A stretch of 20,636 nucleotides of DNA from JACZQZ01 sp046756945 (GCA_046756945.1 JBHHXI010000040.1:1-20636), one strand, 5' to 3'. Shown: positions 1 to 7,581, counted from the stretch's first letter. Translations and numbers: made by a program. Notes: generated by a model not told the origin, from the letters alone.

Positions 1-53
1 GCTAAGCCCCGGCTCCGACGCCAACGCTTTTCATGGGCCCACGCCCCGGAAGC

Positions 54-797
54 TCATCCATAGCGGTGCATGGATTCCCCGTGCCGCCTGATCCACGCGC
101 GGGCGCCGTCCGGGTCGTCGGTCAGCCGCGCCACGGTGCCCCAGAAGCGCGGTCCGTGGCCGCGGTAGGCGAGATGCGCGACTTCGTGGGCGACCACGTA
201 GTCGAGCACCCCTTCGGGCATCATCACCAGACGCCAGGAAAACGACAGGTCCCCGCTGGCCGAGCACGACCCCCAGCGCGAGCGGGTGTCGCGGATGGTG
301 ACGCGCCCCGGCGTGCGGCCGAGGCGCGCCGCCTTGTCCGCGACGCGGGCCGTGATCTCGCGCCGCGCCGCCTGGCGCAGCCAGTCCGTCAGCCGCCGGG
401 CCAGGTGCTCGGGACGGCCGGCGACCAGGATTTCGCCGTCCTCGCGCCACACGGCGCCGCGGCGCCAGGGACAATGGCGCACCCGGTGATCGACCCCGCA
501 GAAGGGCACGATCGCGCCGTCGGCAAAGGGCGTCCTCGGCGGCAGGGCGTCCAGGCAGCCCAGGATCCACCCGGCCTTGCTGCGCGCCAACTCCACGCCT
601 TCGCGCACCGCGACGCGGCTGGGCACGGTGACGACGACGCCGCCGGCGGCGGTGTCGATGGTCAGGACCAGGCGCCGGGCGCGCGCATTCCGCCGTACCC
701 TGAGCGGCACGGCGCGGCCCTCCAGATCCAGGGTGAAGGTCTTGTCGCGGCTTTTTCCGTCCCCCGGCGACGGCCGGACCCCGGGCCCCCAGGTCAT
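54..797 (-). CDS. YgjP-like (DUF45/M48-related) zinc metallopeptidase
   Basis: A 247-residue protein of the YgjP/DUF45 family, predicted cytoplasmic zinc-dependent metallopeptidases whose substrates are largely unknown. The zinc motif HEVAH is visible at residues 204-208, and the third ligand is probably His214 in the family-typical stretch YRGHGPRFW. The conserved RSRWGSC box lies at about 172-178. The N-terminal half has the beta-rich R.NAR(A)RRLVLTID pattern usual for the family. The length matches the family (about 230-250). The ATG at 797 overlaps the stop of the upstream DapA-like gene as ATGA, indicating translational coupling and choosing this start; the frame stays open far upstream, but that part is a shadow of the neighbouring gene. 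It is the last visible gene of the 54-3122 operon. The family call is firm; the physiological role is unknown. Confidence 0.93.
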   Translation of the reverse strand: MTWGPGVRPSPGDGKSRDKTFTLDLEGRAVPLRVRRNARARRLVLTIDTAAGGVVVTVPSRVAVREGVELARSKAGWILGCLDALPPRTPFADGAIVPFCGVDHRVRHCPWRRGAVWREDGEILVAGRPEHLARRLTDWLRQAARREITARVADKAARLGRTPGRVTIRDTRSRWGSCSASGDLSFSWRLVMMPEGVLDYVVAHEVAHLAYRGHGPRFWGTVARLTDDPDGARAWIRRHGESMHRYG

Positions 798-1714
798 GGC
801 GCGGGCGGCAGGGTAAAGCCGGTGCCGGCGAGCGCTTCCATGAGCGCCGCCCCTTCCGCGTCGTCCAGGCGCGTCAGCGGCGGGCGGACGGTGCGCCAGG
901 CGTCGTCCCCGGTATGGCGCGCCATGATCTCTTTCAACGCCGCGCTCAAGGGGTAGGCGGCGATCACGTGGCGCACCGTCTCCAGGCGCCCGTGGGCCGC
1001 CTGGGCGCCGCCTGCGCGCCAGCCCGCATAGACTTCGGCGGCCAGGGTGCTGGCGACGTTGCCGACGGCGGTGATGCACCCGGCCCCGCCGGCCTCGAGC
1101 AGCGGCAGAAGCAGGTCGTCCCAGCCCGAGAACACGGCGAAGCCGGGCAGCGCCCGGGCGATGCCCGTCATGTTGTCGAGCTTGCCGGAACTGTCCTTCA
1201 TGCCGGCCACCGTGCCCGGGTAGCGCTTGAGCAGCCGTTCGATCAGGGCCTGGCCGATGGGCACCGCGGACATCTGGGGGAAGTGGTAGAGATAGACCCG
1301 CAGCCGCGCGTCGCCGATGCGCTCGATGACCTCGGAATACGCCGCGAACAGGCCCTCGTCGCTGACGTTCTTGTAATAAAAGGGCGGCAGCATCAGCACC
1401 CCGGCCGCCCCCAGCTCCACCGCCCGGCGGCTCAGGGCCACGGTGTCGGGCACGGCGCAGCAGCCGGTTCCGGGAAGCAGCGTCCCGGCGGGGATGCCGG
1501 CCTCGGCCAGCCCGTCGAGGATGGCCAGGCGCTCGTCCACCGAGAACGCGTTGGCCTCGCCGGTGGTGCCGAGCACCGCCAGCCCGTCGCAGCCGTGGGC
1601 CAGCAGCCAGCGGCAATGGCGGGCCAGGGCTGCGTGGTCCGGGGATACAGCCGCGTCCAGCGGCGTCAAACCGGCGGCAAAGACGCCGCCCAGGGTGGGG
1701 GGGGTATCGTTCAA
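794..1714 (-). CDS. DapA-superfamily (dihydrodipicolinate synthase / N-acetylneuraminate lyase) protein
   Basis: A 306-residue class I aldolase-type TIM barrel that forms a Schiff base with a keto acid substrate. Visible hallmarks are GTTGE (residues 49-53), the catalytic Tyr in YLYHFP (about Tyr143) and the Schiff-base Lys in GMKDSS (Lys173). Length fits the family (about 290-310). The sequences after GTTGE (ANAFS rather than SATL) and around the Tyr (YHFP rather than YNVP) depart from canonical lysine-pathway DapA, so it may act on another 2-keto acid; arguing for housekeeping dapA would be over-reading. The start is taken as TTG at 1714, seven bases after GGGAG; another TTG at 1738 in the same frame would overlap the upstream gene by 13 bp and lacks a good ribosome site. 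It lies 11 bp from ycgN-like and overlaps the metallopeptidase by 4 bp. Confidence 0.9.
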   Translation of the reverse strand: MNDTPPTLGGVFAAGLTPLDAAVSPDHAALARHCRWLLAHGCDGLAVLGTTGEANAFSVDERLAILDGLAEAGIPAGTLLPGTGCCAVPDTVALSRRAVELGAAGVLMLPPFYYKNVSDEGLFAAYSEVIERIGDARLRVYLYHFPQMSAVPIGQALIERLLKRYPGTVAGMKDSSGKLDNMTGIARALPGFAVFSGWDDLLLPLLEAGGAGCITAVGNVASTLAAEVYAGWRAGGAQAAHGRLETVRHVIAAYPLSAALKEIMARHTGDDAWRTVRPPLTRLDDAEGAALMEALAGTGFTLPPAP

Positions 1715-1725
1715 CGTTTCACTCC

Positions 1726-2163
1726 CTATTCGGGCCAACGGACGATGTGGTCCTCAAGGTCGCCGGCCACCGCCTGGGGCACCGCGCGCCCGCGCACCGA
1801 GACGCCGGCCCGGTGGACGGTTTCGGGATCACCGGACACCAGCGGGTGCCACCACGCCAGGTCCTTGCCTTCGCTGATCAGGCGGTAGGCGCAGGTCGAC
1901 GGCAGCCACGTGAGGCGGGCCACCGTCCTCGGCGCCAGGACCACGCAGTCGGGCACGAACCGCGTGCGGTTGGCATAGTCGGTACAGCGGCAGGTGCCAA
2001 GGTCCAAAAGGCGGCAGGCGACTTCGGTGCACCGTATTTCCCCGGTGTCGTCGTCCTCCAGCTTGTCCAGGCAACATTTGGCGCACCCGTCGCAGAGCGA
2101 TTCCCATTCGCCGCGCGTCATCTCGGCCAGGGTCTTGCGCCGCCAGAAAGGGTCCTCAGCCAT
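1726..2163 (-). CDS. YcgN family (UPF0260) cysteine-cluster protein
   Basis: A 145-residue small cytoplasmic protein of the YcgN/UPF0260 family, related to the wider YkgJ-type zinc- or iron-sulfur-binding cysteine-cluster proteins. Cysteines are visible at 24, 27, 30, 31, 45, 50, 58, 60, 73 and 91, in the family-typical settings CDGCAKCC and LLDLGTCRCTDY. The N-terminal FW..K.L..MT..EWESLCDGC is also characteristic. The biochemical role is not established for the family. The ATG at 2163 has GGAAGG a few bases upstream and overlaps the 3' end of the cobB remnant by 8 bp, and the gene ends 11 bp before the DapA-like start, so it lies inside one operon. Length is normal (140-150). Confidence 0.93.
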   Translation of the reverse strand: MAEDPFWRRKTLAEMTRGEWESLCDGCAKCCLDKLEDDDTGEIRCTEVACRLLDLGTCRCTDYANRTRFVPDCVVLAPRTVARLTWLPSTCAYRLISEGKDLAWWHPLVSGDPETVHRAGVSVRGRAVPQAVAGDLEDHIVRWPE

Positions 2164-2485
2164 CGCCTTCCCCGTCGATCAGGTGGACGAACGAGCCCAT
2201 CACCCGGCCCCCGGTCAGCCCCGCCGGACCGAGCCCCAGCCCCGACGCGTCGGCGCACTCGAAAAGCGGCGCTCCGGGTCCTTCTTCGATAATACGCGCA
2301 AAATGGAATTCGTGCCCGCGGAACCCCGTCCCCGCGGCCCCGAGCGGTCCCCCGGCGGCCAATGCGGCGCGGCGGTAGCCGTTCCTGTCGACCAGGGCGC
2401 GCCCCGGCACCATGTAGCCGCCGCATTCTCCGAAGACCACGGCGCCGCGCCCGGCGATCAGCCCGACCGCAGAACGGCCGGTCAC
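2156..2485 (-). pseudogene. cobB: cobB remnant: glutamine amidotransferase end of hydrogenobyrinate/cobyrinate a,c-diamide synthase
   Basis: An open frame of 109 codons matching only the C-terminal amidotransferase part of CobB (normally about 430-460 residues), the cobalamin-pathway enzyme that amidates the a and c side chains using ATP and glutamine. Recognisable are GECGGYM with the nucleophile Cys21, RGHEFHF at 57-62 and GSFVHLID at 97-104. The entire N-terminal ATP-binding domain is absent. In addition, the stretch that in CobB proteins runs from the DxDG turn through MAGLL and LHLGYR is missing: the sequence jumps from DRNG directly to YRRA, an apparent in-frame deletion of roughly 20 residues. 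A GTG at 2485 could start translation, 13 bp after the sco1 stop, so a small protein may still be made. It overlaps the ycgN-like start. The comparison rests on remembered family motifs, not an alignment. Confidence 0.75.
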
Positions 2486-2498
2486 GCCGGGGCTCCGC

Positions 2499-3122
2499 TC
2501 ACAGGTATTCCCGGATGCGTTTCGCCATGGCCTCGGCGCCGGTGCCGTGGTCGAAGTGGGCGCGAAACGCGCCGTCGGGACCCATGAGGTAAATGCCGGA
2601 TGAGTGATCCATGAGGTAGTCGTCCCCGGCGGCGCCGCCCTGCGGCGCCTTGGCGTAGTAAATCCGGTACGCCCTGGCGGCGGCGCCCACCGACTGGGGC
2701 GTGCCGGTCAGGCCGACCAGTCGCGGGTGGAAATAGTTCACGTACATCTTGAGGTGTTCGGGCGTGTCCCGCTCGGGGTCCACGGTAATGAAGACGGGCA
2801 CGATGCTCTCGCCGTCGCCGTCCAGGATGTCGATGGCATCGGCCATCGTCGTCAACGTGGTCGGGCAGACGTCGGGACAGTAGGTGTAGCCGAAGTACAG
2901 CAGCATGAAGCGGCCGCGGAAATCGCCGGCGGTGACGGTCCTGCCGTTCTGGTCGACCAGGGTGAACGGCCCGCCGATGGTCGAACCCGCCGCCGCGGCG
3001 GGCTCCAGGGTCACGCGGGAGGCGCGTGGCGGGCCCACTTCGTGGCGCCAGAGAAGGGCGACGGCGACCGCGATCATGGCCGCGCCACCCCATGCAAAAA
3101 GGCGATTGACCGGATATTTCAT
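2499..3122 (-). CDS. Sco1/SenC/PrrC-type copper chaperone (cytochrome oxidase assembly)
   Basis: A 207-residue thioredoxin-fold protein of the Sco family, which delivers copper to the CuA site of cytochrome c oxidase or acts as a thiol reductase in the periplasm. A single N-terminal membrane anchor (about residues 8-25) precedes the periplasmic domain. The copper-binding CPDVC motif has Cys82 and Cys86, and the third ligand is His173 in MDHSSGIYL. FGYTYCPDVCPTTL and DPERDTPEHLKMY are family-typical. The start at 3122 is chosen because GGAGG lies nine bases upstream; a longer frame reaching 3218 has no such support. No oxidase genes are in view. It is first in the 54-3122 operon, with an AT-rich promoter-like tract upstream. 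Confidence 0.95.
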   Translation of the reverse strand: MKYPVNRLFAWGGAAMIAVAVALLWRHEVGPPRASRVTLEPAAAAGSTIGGPFTLVDQNGRTVTAGDFRGRFMLLYFGYTYCPDVCPTTLTTMADAIDILDGDGESIVPVFITVDPERDTPEHLKMYVNYFHPRLVGLTGTPQSVGAAARAYRIYYAKAPQGGAAGDDYLMDHSSGIYLMGPDGAFRAHFDHGTGAEAMAKRIREYL

Positions 3123-3177
3123 GGTGGATGCCTCCGCTCTTCCCGGACCCTCTTCTTCCGCGACGTGACCTCCCCCA

Positions 3178-3200
3178 CATGTATATATCTTATTTAAAGC
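3178..3200 (-). promoter_or_regulatory. AT-rich promoter-like tract upstream of the sco1 operon
   Basis: In an otherwise GC-rich setting this stretch reads, on the minus strand, TTTAAATAAGATATATAC, the only strongly AT-rich block before the Sco start. TATATA could serve as a -10 element about 60 bases before the start codon. No convincing -35 was found, so this is a position guess based on composition. Confidence 0.35.
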
Positions 3201-3305
3201 GGCGCCGGCGGCCATCAAGAGGCCCTGGGACTCGCGCCCCGCCGAATGCCGCCGGGCTTGTGCGCCGCGCGGCCCGCCGGGTGGCGGTCCCGGCCCCGGC
3301 GTCTG

Positions 3306-4397
3306 CTACTCGGCCGCCACCTCCGTGCGCTTGGGCGCCAGCACCGCCGCCCGCGCGTCCAACGCTTCCGCTTCCTCGACGCGATCGAGGACGCGCAAGA
3401 GCGAGGCATAATTCATCAATCCCGAGATCAGGGCGGGGTGACCGGGCTCGAAGGCCTTTTCCTTGATTTCCAGGGCCCGCTTGAACAGGGGTTCGGCGGC
3501 CTCGAAGTTTCCCTGTTTCTTGTACAAAAGGGCCAGGTTGTTGAGGTCCGTGGCGACGCCGGAATGATCCGGCCCAAGGGTCTTTTCGTCGATCGCCAGC
3601 GCCCGCTCGTACAGGGGCTCGGCGGCCTCGTAGTCGCCCTGGGAGTAATGCAGCAATGCCAGGTTATTGAGGCCCGTGGCGACGTCGGGATGATTCTCGC
3701 CGAGGGTGGATTCGAGAATATCCAGGGCCTTGCCGAAGGACGCCGTGGCCGACGCGTGGTCGCCGGCGTGATAGGCCGCGGTGCCGTGCTTGTTCAGGTA
3801 TTCCGCCAGCAGGTCCTCGCAACCGCCGGGCAGCGCCTCGACGGCCTCCTGGTAGCACCGGGCGGCCTCTTCATAGGCCAGTTGCGCCGATTGCAGGTCC
3901 CCCGCCGCCACCTTGGCCGTCGCCGCCGTGCGCAGGCGTTTCTCGGCCGCTTCGCGCAACTCGCGCCCGGCGGCCGCATCGCTTTCGCCGGCCTGGCCCA
4001 ACAGCGCCACCACGCGGCCGAAGTCCCCCACATCCAGCGCCGCCCGCGCCTCCTCCACCAGGGCCTGAACCGCCGGATCATCGGCGAAAAGCGCGTGCAG
4101 TTTTTCCCGCAATTCACCGAATTGCCGGCCGAACTCCCGCATCTTGGTGTCCAGGTCCTTGGGAGAGACGTCCTTTTCCTCGAGAATCTTCCTGTAGTTC
4201 CGGAGCGCTATGTCCTCCGGCGAGGGTTTCTCGATCTGGGGCGGCGATACGTGGGCAATGGACTCCGCTTCGCGCGCGCCGCTCCGCGGACGACTCAGCC
4301 ATGCGCCGACCAGCGTTCCGAAAAAGGCGGCGCTACCCGCGACCAAGGCAATTTTGACCCACTCTTCTGCCAAGGCGATGCTGATCCACTCTGCCAC
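3306..4397 (-). CDS. Membrane-anchored tetratricopeptide repeat protein
   Basis: A 363-residue protein with one N-terminal hydrophobic segment (about residues 14-35), a charged linker, a helical region rich in Glu, Lys and Ala, and then C-terminal tetratricopeptide repeats. The last repeats have the 42-residue spacing of the kinesin-light-chain type (TPR_10/TPR_12): ATGLNNLALLHYSQGDYEAA and ATDLNNLALLYKKQGNFEAA are successive units, with PLYERAL/PLFKRAL closing helices. Such repeats bind partner proteins, and the partner here is unknown. The start is GTG at 4397 with no clear ribosome site. It is divergent from the cobD-like gene and probably monocistronic, since about 180 bp separate its end from the Sco start. 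Repeat family sure, function unknown. Confidence 0.88.
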   Translation of the reverse strand: MAEWISIALAEEWVKIALVAGSAAFFGTLVGAWLSRPRSGAREAESIAHVSPPQIEKPSPEDIALRNYRKILEEKDVSPKDLDTKMREFGRQFGELREKLHALFADDPAVQALVEEARAALDVGDFGRVVALLGQAGESDAAAGRELREAAEKRLRTAATAKVAAGDLQSAQLAYEEAARCYQEAVEALPGGCEDLLAEYLNKHGTAAYHAGDHASATASFGKALDILESTLGENHPDVATGLNNLALLHYSQGDYEAAEPLYERALAIDEKTLGPDHSGVATDLNNLALLYKKQGNFEAAEPLFKRALEIKEKAFEPGHPALISGLMNYASLLRVLDRVEEAEALDARAAVLAPKRTEVAAE

Positions 4398-4489
4398 AGT
4401 GACGCCGCCCAGCTACGAAGACGTCGACAAACCCGGGCTCATAATCGCACAGCATGCATCCGGCGGCAACCACGCCGCACGCATTTCCG

Positions 4490-4518
4490 TTGACGGAGCC
4501 GTGCCGGCGCTTTCATTC
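4490..4518 (+). promoter_or_regulatory. Weak candidate promoter for the cobD-like gene
   Basis: TTGACG (4490-4495) matches a -35 box well. At a spacing of 16-17 bp only poor -10 candidates occur (TTCATT or TCATTC). The site lies about 10 bp before the ATG at 4526, so a transcript from it would be leaderless or nearly so. Low confidence. Confidence 0.25.
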
Positions 4519-4525
4519 TCGAACC

Positions 4526-5536
4526 ATGTATACGTTCGGCCTTTCCGGCGGCGCCGGGGCCTTTGACTCGCTGGTCCTGCTGCTCATCGCCCTGGCCCTG
4601 GAAACCTACATCGGTGAGGCGCGCTTCCTTTTCAAGGCCGGCCGCCATCCGGCGCAGGTGTTCCACCGTCTGGTCGCGGCCCTCGACCGCAAGCTCAACC
4701 GGGAGAGCCGCAGCCAGGCCGACCGGGCCCTGCGCGGGTTTCTGGTGGTGGTTTTCGTTGTCGTCCCGTGCGCCGCAACGGGCTGGGGCACCGCCTGGCT
4801 GACCCAGAACCATGCCTTCGGCTGGATCGTCGAGCTGGTCTTTCTTGTCATGCTGCTGGCGCAGCGCCGCGTCTACGACAACGCGCGCGCCGTCGCCCAC
4901 GCGCTGTCGGAACACGGGCAGGAACCGGCCCGCCGGGCGCTGTCCAAAATGGCCGGGCGGAACGTCGCGCACCTGGACGAACACGGCGTCGCCCGCGCGA
5001 CGATCGAACGGGTGGCCGAAAACATTTGCGCCGGCGCGGTGGCGCCCGTGTTCTGGTACGTGCTGTTGGGGTTTCCGGGCATCCTCGTCTACAAGGCGGT
5101 GAATTTCATGGACGCCATGATCGGCCAGTCCACGCCCCGGTACCGCGCCTTCGGCATGACGGCGGCGGGGCTGGACGATGCGCTGAGCCTGATCCCGGCG
5201 CGCCTCGCCGGCCTGTTCATCGTGCTCGCCGCCGTGATCGTGCCCACCGCCCGTCCCGGGCGCGCCTGGAAGGTGATGCTGAGGGACGCCGGCAAGCATC
5301 GCACGTTCAACGCCGGCTGGCCGGCGGGCGCCATGGCCGGGGCGCTGGACCTGGCGCTCGCCGGGCCGCGCCGGTACGCCGAGCGCACGGTGAAAGCGCC
5401 GTGGATCGGCGGCGGCAGCGCCCGCGCCACCGATCGCGACATCGGCCGGGCCCTCCATGTTTACGTCATCGCCTGCCTGATCAACGCCCTCGGGGTGGCC
5501 GCCATCGCCTCTGTCCGCCTCGGCGTGCAGGGATAA
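4526..5536 (+). CDS. cobD: CobD/CbiB-like adenosylcobinamide-phosphate synthase
   Basis: A 336-residue polytopic inner-membrane protein of the CobD/CbiB family, which attaches the aminopropanol arm to adenosylcobyrate in cobalamin synthesis. Matching motifs are HPAQVFHRLVAALDRKLN (about 41-58, equivalent to HPV..IG......LN), RVAENICAGAVAPVFW (162-177, canonical ES.AEN..D..V.P.F), YKAVNFMDAMIG (189-200), the DDALSLIPARL segment (217-227) and NAGWPAGAMAGAL. Hydrophobic segments are frequent. Odd: the N-terminal GDP signature of typical CbiB is replaced by ETYIGEARF, and AENICAGA lacks the usual Asp, so it is divergent. ATG at 4526 is preferred over one at 4454 because the first membrane helix follows directly. 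The cobB remnant 2 kb away suggests a once larger cobalamin locus. Confidence 0.82.
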   Translation: MYTFGLSGGAGAFDSLVLLLIALALETYIGEARFLFKAGRHPAQVFHRLVAALDRKLNRESRSQADRALRGFLVVVFVVVPCAATGWGTAWLTQNHAFGWIVELVFLVMLLAQRRVYDNARAVAHALSEHGQEPARRALSKMAGRNVAHLDEHGVARATIERVAENICAGAVAPVFWYVLLGFPGILVYKAVNFMDAMIGQSTPRYRAFGMTAAGLDDALSLIPARLAGLFIVLAAVIVPTARPGRAWKVMLRDAGKHRTFNAGWPAGAMAGALDLALAGPRRYAERTVKAPWIGGGSARATDRDIGRALHVYVIACLINALGVAAIASVRLGVQG

Positions 5537-5592
5537 CCACGGGCAAGGAGTCGGCGGCGGCCGGCCCGTGCCGCGGCTTTTCAGGGCACGGC

Positions 5593-6279
5593 CTAGGGTG
5601 CGGCGAGGGCGGTCCGCAACGGCGCGGCCTTCGGGTTGTTGTACTTGTTGTCGAAGACGATGGCGCGCGGCACGGCGCCGGGCGCGTAGAAGGCCTCGTT
5701 GAGGTCCGTGCGCCGGACCAGGACAGCGCCCTCCAGGGACGCGCCGCCATAGAGGCCGAGAATCGAGTTGGCGAAGGCCAGGACATCGGGGCCGAGGGCG
5801 GTGGTGGTCGATGCCTCGACGCCCATGCCGGCCATGCCCACGGTGATGCCCGTATCGGCGCCGAGCTTGGCCTGGTGATCGAGGACGGCCGTCAGGGCCT
5901 TGTCGCTGCGCAGGACGAGAACGATCTCGGTGTCCTGGAGGCCGATCTGCACGCCGAAGCTGGCGCCGGCCAACGTGTAAAAGGCGGGATGGCTCCACAC
6001 GCCCTCGGCGCCGCGGACGGCAAGGACGCCGTTGCCGCCCTCGCCGCCGAGGAAGTATCCGGCCTTGAACACCGAGGGCAGGACGACGATGGCCTTGGCG
6101 GTGGCGATTTCGTGTTTGAAGTCGGCCATCTGGGGGAGCGTCTTGAACCGTTCCACCGTGTCCGCCGCATGGGTCACCAGGTTTTCGGCGACGGTGGGCG
6201 GTGCATGGCGAAAGTCGGCGCAGGACGAAAGCCCCACGGCGGCAATGAAAACAGCAGCGAGGAATGGAACCCTTTTCAT
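5593..6279 (-). CDS. SYLF (YSC84)-domain lipoprotein
   Basis: A 228-residue secreted lipoprotein. The N-terminus MKR plus hydrophobic core ends in the lipobox LSSC with Cys20 as lipidation site. The rest is a SYLF/YSC84 domain: AKAIVVLPSVFKAGYFLGGEGG, WSHPAFYTLAGASFGVQIG, TEIVLVLRS, GMGVEASTTTALGPDVLAFA and GLYGGASLEGAVLV are the family's successive conserved blocks. SYLF domains bind phosphoinositides in eukaryotes; bacterial members are envelope lipoproteins of poorly defined role. Start ATG 6279 has GGGAG eight bases upstream; the frame continues upstream to 6543 but without a ribosome site and would bury the signal peptide. It is convergent with cobD and not in an obvious operon. Confidence 0.93.
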   Translation of the reverse strand: MKRVPFLAAVFIAAVGLSSCADFRHAPPTVAENLVTHAADTVERFKTLPQMADFKHEIATAKAIVVLPSVFKAGYFLGGEGGNGVLAVRGAEGVWSHPAFYTLAGASFGVQIGLQDTEIVLVLRSDKALTAVLDHQAKLGADTGITVGMAGMGVEASTTTALGPDVLAFANSILGLYGGASLEGAVLVRRTDLNEAFYAPGAVPRAIVFDNKYNNPKAAPLRTALAAP

Positions 6280-6594
6280 TCCGGAAACTCCCTGAACGCC
6301 GAAAGAAAGCCTGGGCGGGCGCACGGTACCACAGTGCCCGGCGCCAAATCCAGCGAGGGGGAACGTTGGTGGTGTCTCGGTTTGAAATCGTGGCGAACCA
6401 ACGCCGTGCGGCCATCCAGGGGGCAGGCAGCGCGACAGCCCCCCCATGCCGCCAAAGTCACTTCTTAAAAAGGTCCCCCGTCGCCAATTGAACCAGGGCC
6501 GGCCATGGCGTCGTACGCCATGGCGCAAACATCCCGTCCCCATGGCCGTGAAGGGGGAGTGCCAAAACCCATGCGTTCGGAGTTTATAAGCGAA
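6280..6594. other. 315-bp intergenic region with inverted repeats
   Basis: Between the SYLF gene start and the stop of the GST-like gene, both minus strand. I see no credible coding sequence. It should hold the SYLF promoter; an AT-richer patch (TTCTTAAAAAG, near 6461-6471) is the likeliest core region. An inverted repeat CGTTGGT (6364-6370) / ACCAACG (6397-6403) with a 26-base loop lies about 90-120 bp before the SYLF start, and a tight 10-bp hairpin lies at 6502-6524. Confidence 0.5.
6502..6524. repeat. Perfect 10-bp inverted repeat with 3-base loop
   Basis: GCCATGGCGT, loop CGT, then ACGCCATGGC. It lies about 70 bp downstream of the GST-like stop and about 220 bp upstream of the SYLF start. 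No U-tract follows on either strand, so a classical intrinsic terminator is unlikely; it could be a Rho-assisted 3' end or an operator. Confidence 0.6.
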
Positions 6595-7518
6595 CTATGT
6601 CCGTTTCACCCGATACCCCATTCGCGGGAAGTGGACGCAGATTTGCCCGACCTTTTCGTCTTCGCGCAAAATGGCGAGGTGGTTGGCCGAAAGGCTGTGC
6701 AGGGTTCCGCCTACCCGCGGGCCGCCGGTGACGGGTTCGATGGTGATCCTGTCCCCCACATCGAGGCCCAGCGGGTCTCCGGGATCGGCCTGTTCCGATG
6801 TTCGCGGGTCGGCGTTCCTGGCGATGTCGAGAGCGTCCAGATCGCTCATCCCTTGCGGGGTGCCGTGGCCGATGTCCTTGACCCGTTGTTCCCAACCCGC
6901 CAGATTTTTGAACTGCAGCAAAAACCGATCGCCTTCCGCCATGCGGTCGCGAAGGAACCAGACCAGATAATACGCCAGCGCATCGGGCAGGCCCGGTTCG
7001 GACCCAAGCATGAAATCGCGGGATTCAAGGCGCTCGTCCATCCAGCCGAACTGGGTGCGGACGTTGGCCAGACATTCCGTATATTCGGCTTTAATGTCTT
7101 CCAGGGAAAAATCCGGGCCGAAATAGAGGGGGCCACGATCGGCCAGGAATTCCGGCGGCATGTTGGGGCTCATCTCGACCATCGCCACGGTGACCACGTC
7201 GTGGAACAGCGGTCCGTCGGTCCATTGCCCGACGCCCCAGGCCATGCCCGCGGCCCCGCCCGGAAACAGGGTCGGATCGGGGAAACGGCGCTCAAGCTCG
7301 CGGATGATGCATTTCGTATCGCAATAAACATCGGCGCCGACCTGCATCACCGGGGTCAGGCGGTAGCCCCCGGTCAGCGGCATCAAATTCGGTTTCGGCG
7401 GCAGGCGTGGAATCAGCACGGACTTCCAGGTCAAGCCTTTCATGCCAAGCACGACCCGGACTTTTTCACTCACCGGGGATTGGGGGTAATGATGGAGTAT
7501 GACCTGGCCGTCGCTCAT
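6595..7518 (-). CDS. Glutathione S-transferase-like protein with C-terminal extension
   Basis: A 307-residue cytoplasmic protein. Residues 5-82 are a thioredoxin-like GST N-terminal domain: LHHYPQSPVSEKVRVVLGMKGL, then the cis-Pro segment LTPVMQVGADVYCDTKCII, with Asp67 and Thr68 where GSTs usually have the glutathione-binding E/Q-S pair. A helical GST C-terminal domain follows to about residue 235 (PGLPDALAYYLVWFL). The last 70 residues (GLDVGDRITIEPVTGGPRVGGTL onward) look like a small beta-rich domain absent from ordinary GSTs (about 200-230 residues). ATG at 7518 is preceded by AAGGAAAA. It lies 63 bp downstream of the amidohydrolase in the same direction, so the two are probably co-transcribed. 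Substrate unknown. Confidence 0.88.
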   Translation of the reverse strand: MSDGQVILHHYPQSPVSEKVRVVLGMKGLTWKSVLIPRLPPKPNLMPLTGGYRLTPVMQVGADVYCDTKCIIRELERRFPDPTLFPGGAAGMAWGVGQWTDGPLFHDVVTVAMVEMSPNMPPEFLADRGPLYFGPDFSLEDIKAEYTECLANVRTQFGWMDERLESRDFMLGSEPGLPDALAYYLVWFLRDRMAEGDRFLLQFKNLAGWEQRVKDIGHGTPQGMSDLDALDIARNADPRTSEQADPGDPLGLDVGDRITIEPVTGGPRVGGTLHSLSANHLAILREDEKVGQICVHFPRMGYRVKRT

Positions 7519-7581
7519 TTACGTTTTCCTTGATTTATTCCGGTATTTCCCCAGCGATCATCAATTTCCCGGCCAGCGTAT

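Noticed and set aside
1..53. A small gene at the left edge (ATG at 33 on the minus strand)
   Set aside because: It reaches a stop after ten codons; nothing else can be judged from 53 bp.
798..1616. N-terminal extension of the YgjP-like frame
   Set aside because: This part is an out-of-frame shadow of the DapA-like gene; the ATG at 797 coupled to the DapA stop is the sensible start.
794..1714. Calling the DapA-like gene the lysine-pathway dapA
   Set aside because: The residues around the catalytic Tyr and after GTTGE differ from canonical DapA, and no lysine genes are adjacent.
4439..6415. 658-codon open frame on the minus strand over cobD and the SYLF gene
   Set aside because: No domain; it is antisense to CobD motifs and out of frame with the SYLF lipoprotein, and has shadow-type composition.
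4768..6468. 566-codon open frame on the plus strand
   Set aside because: Runs out of frame through cobD and antisense to the SYLF gene; Arg/His/Gly-rich without family features.
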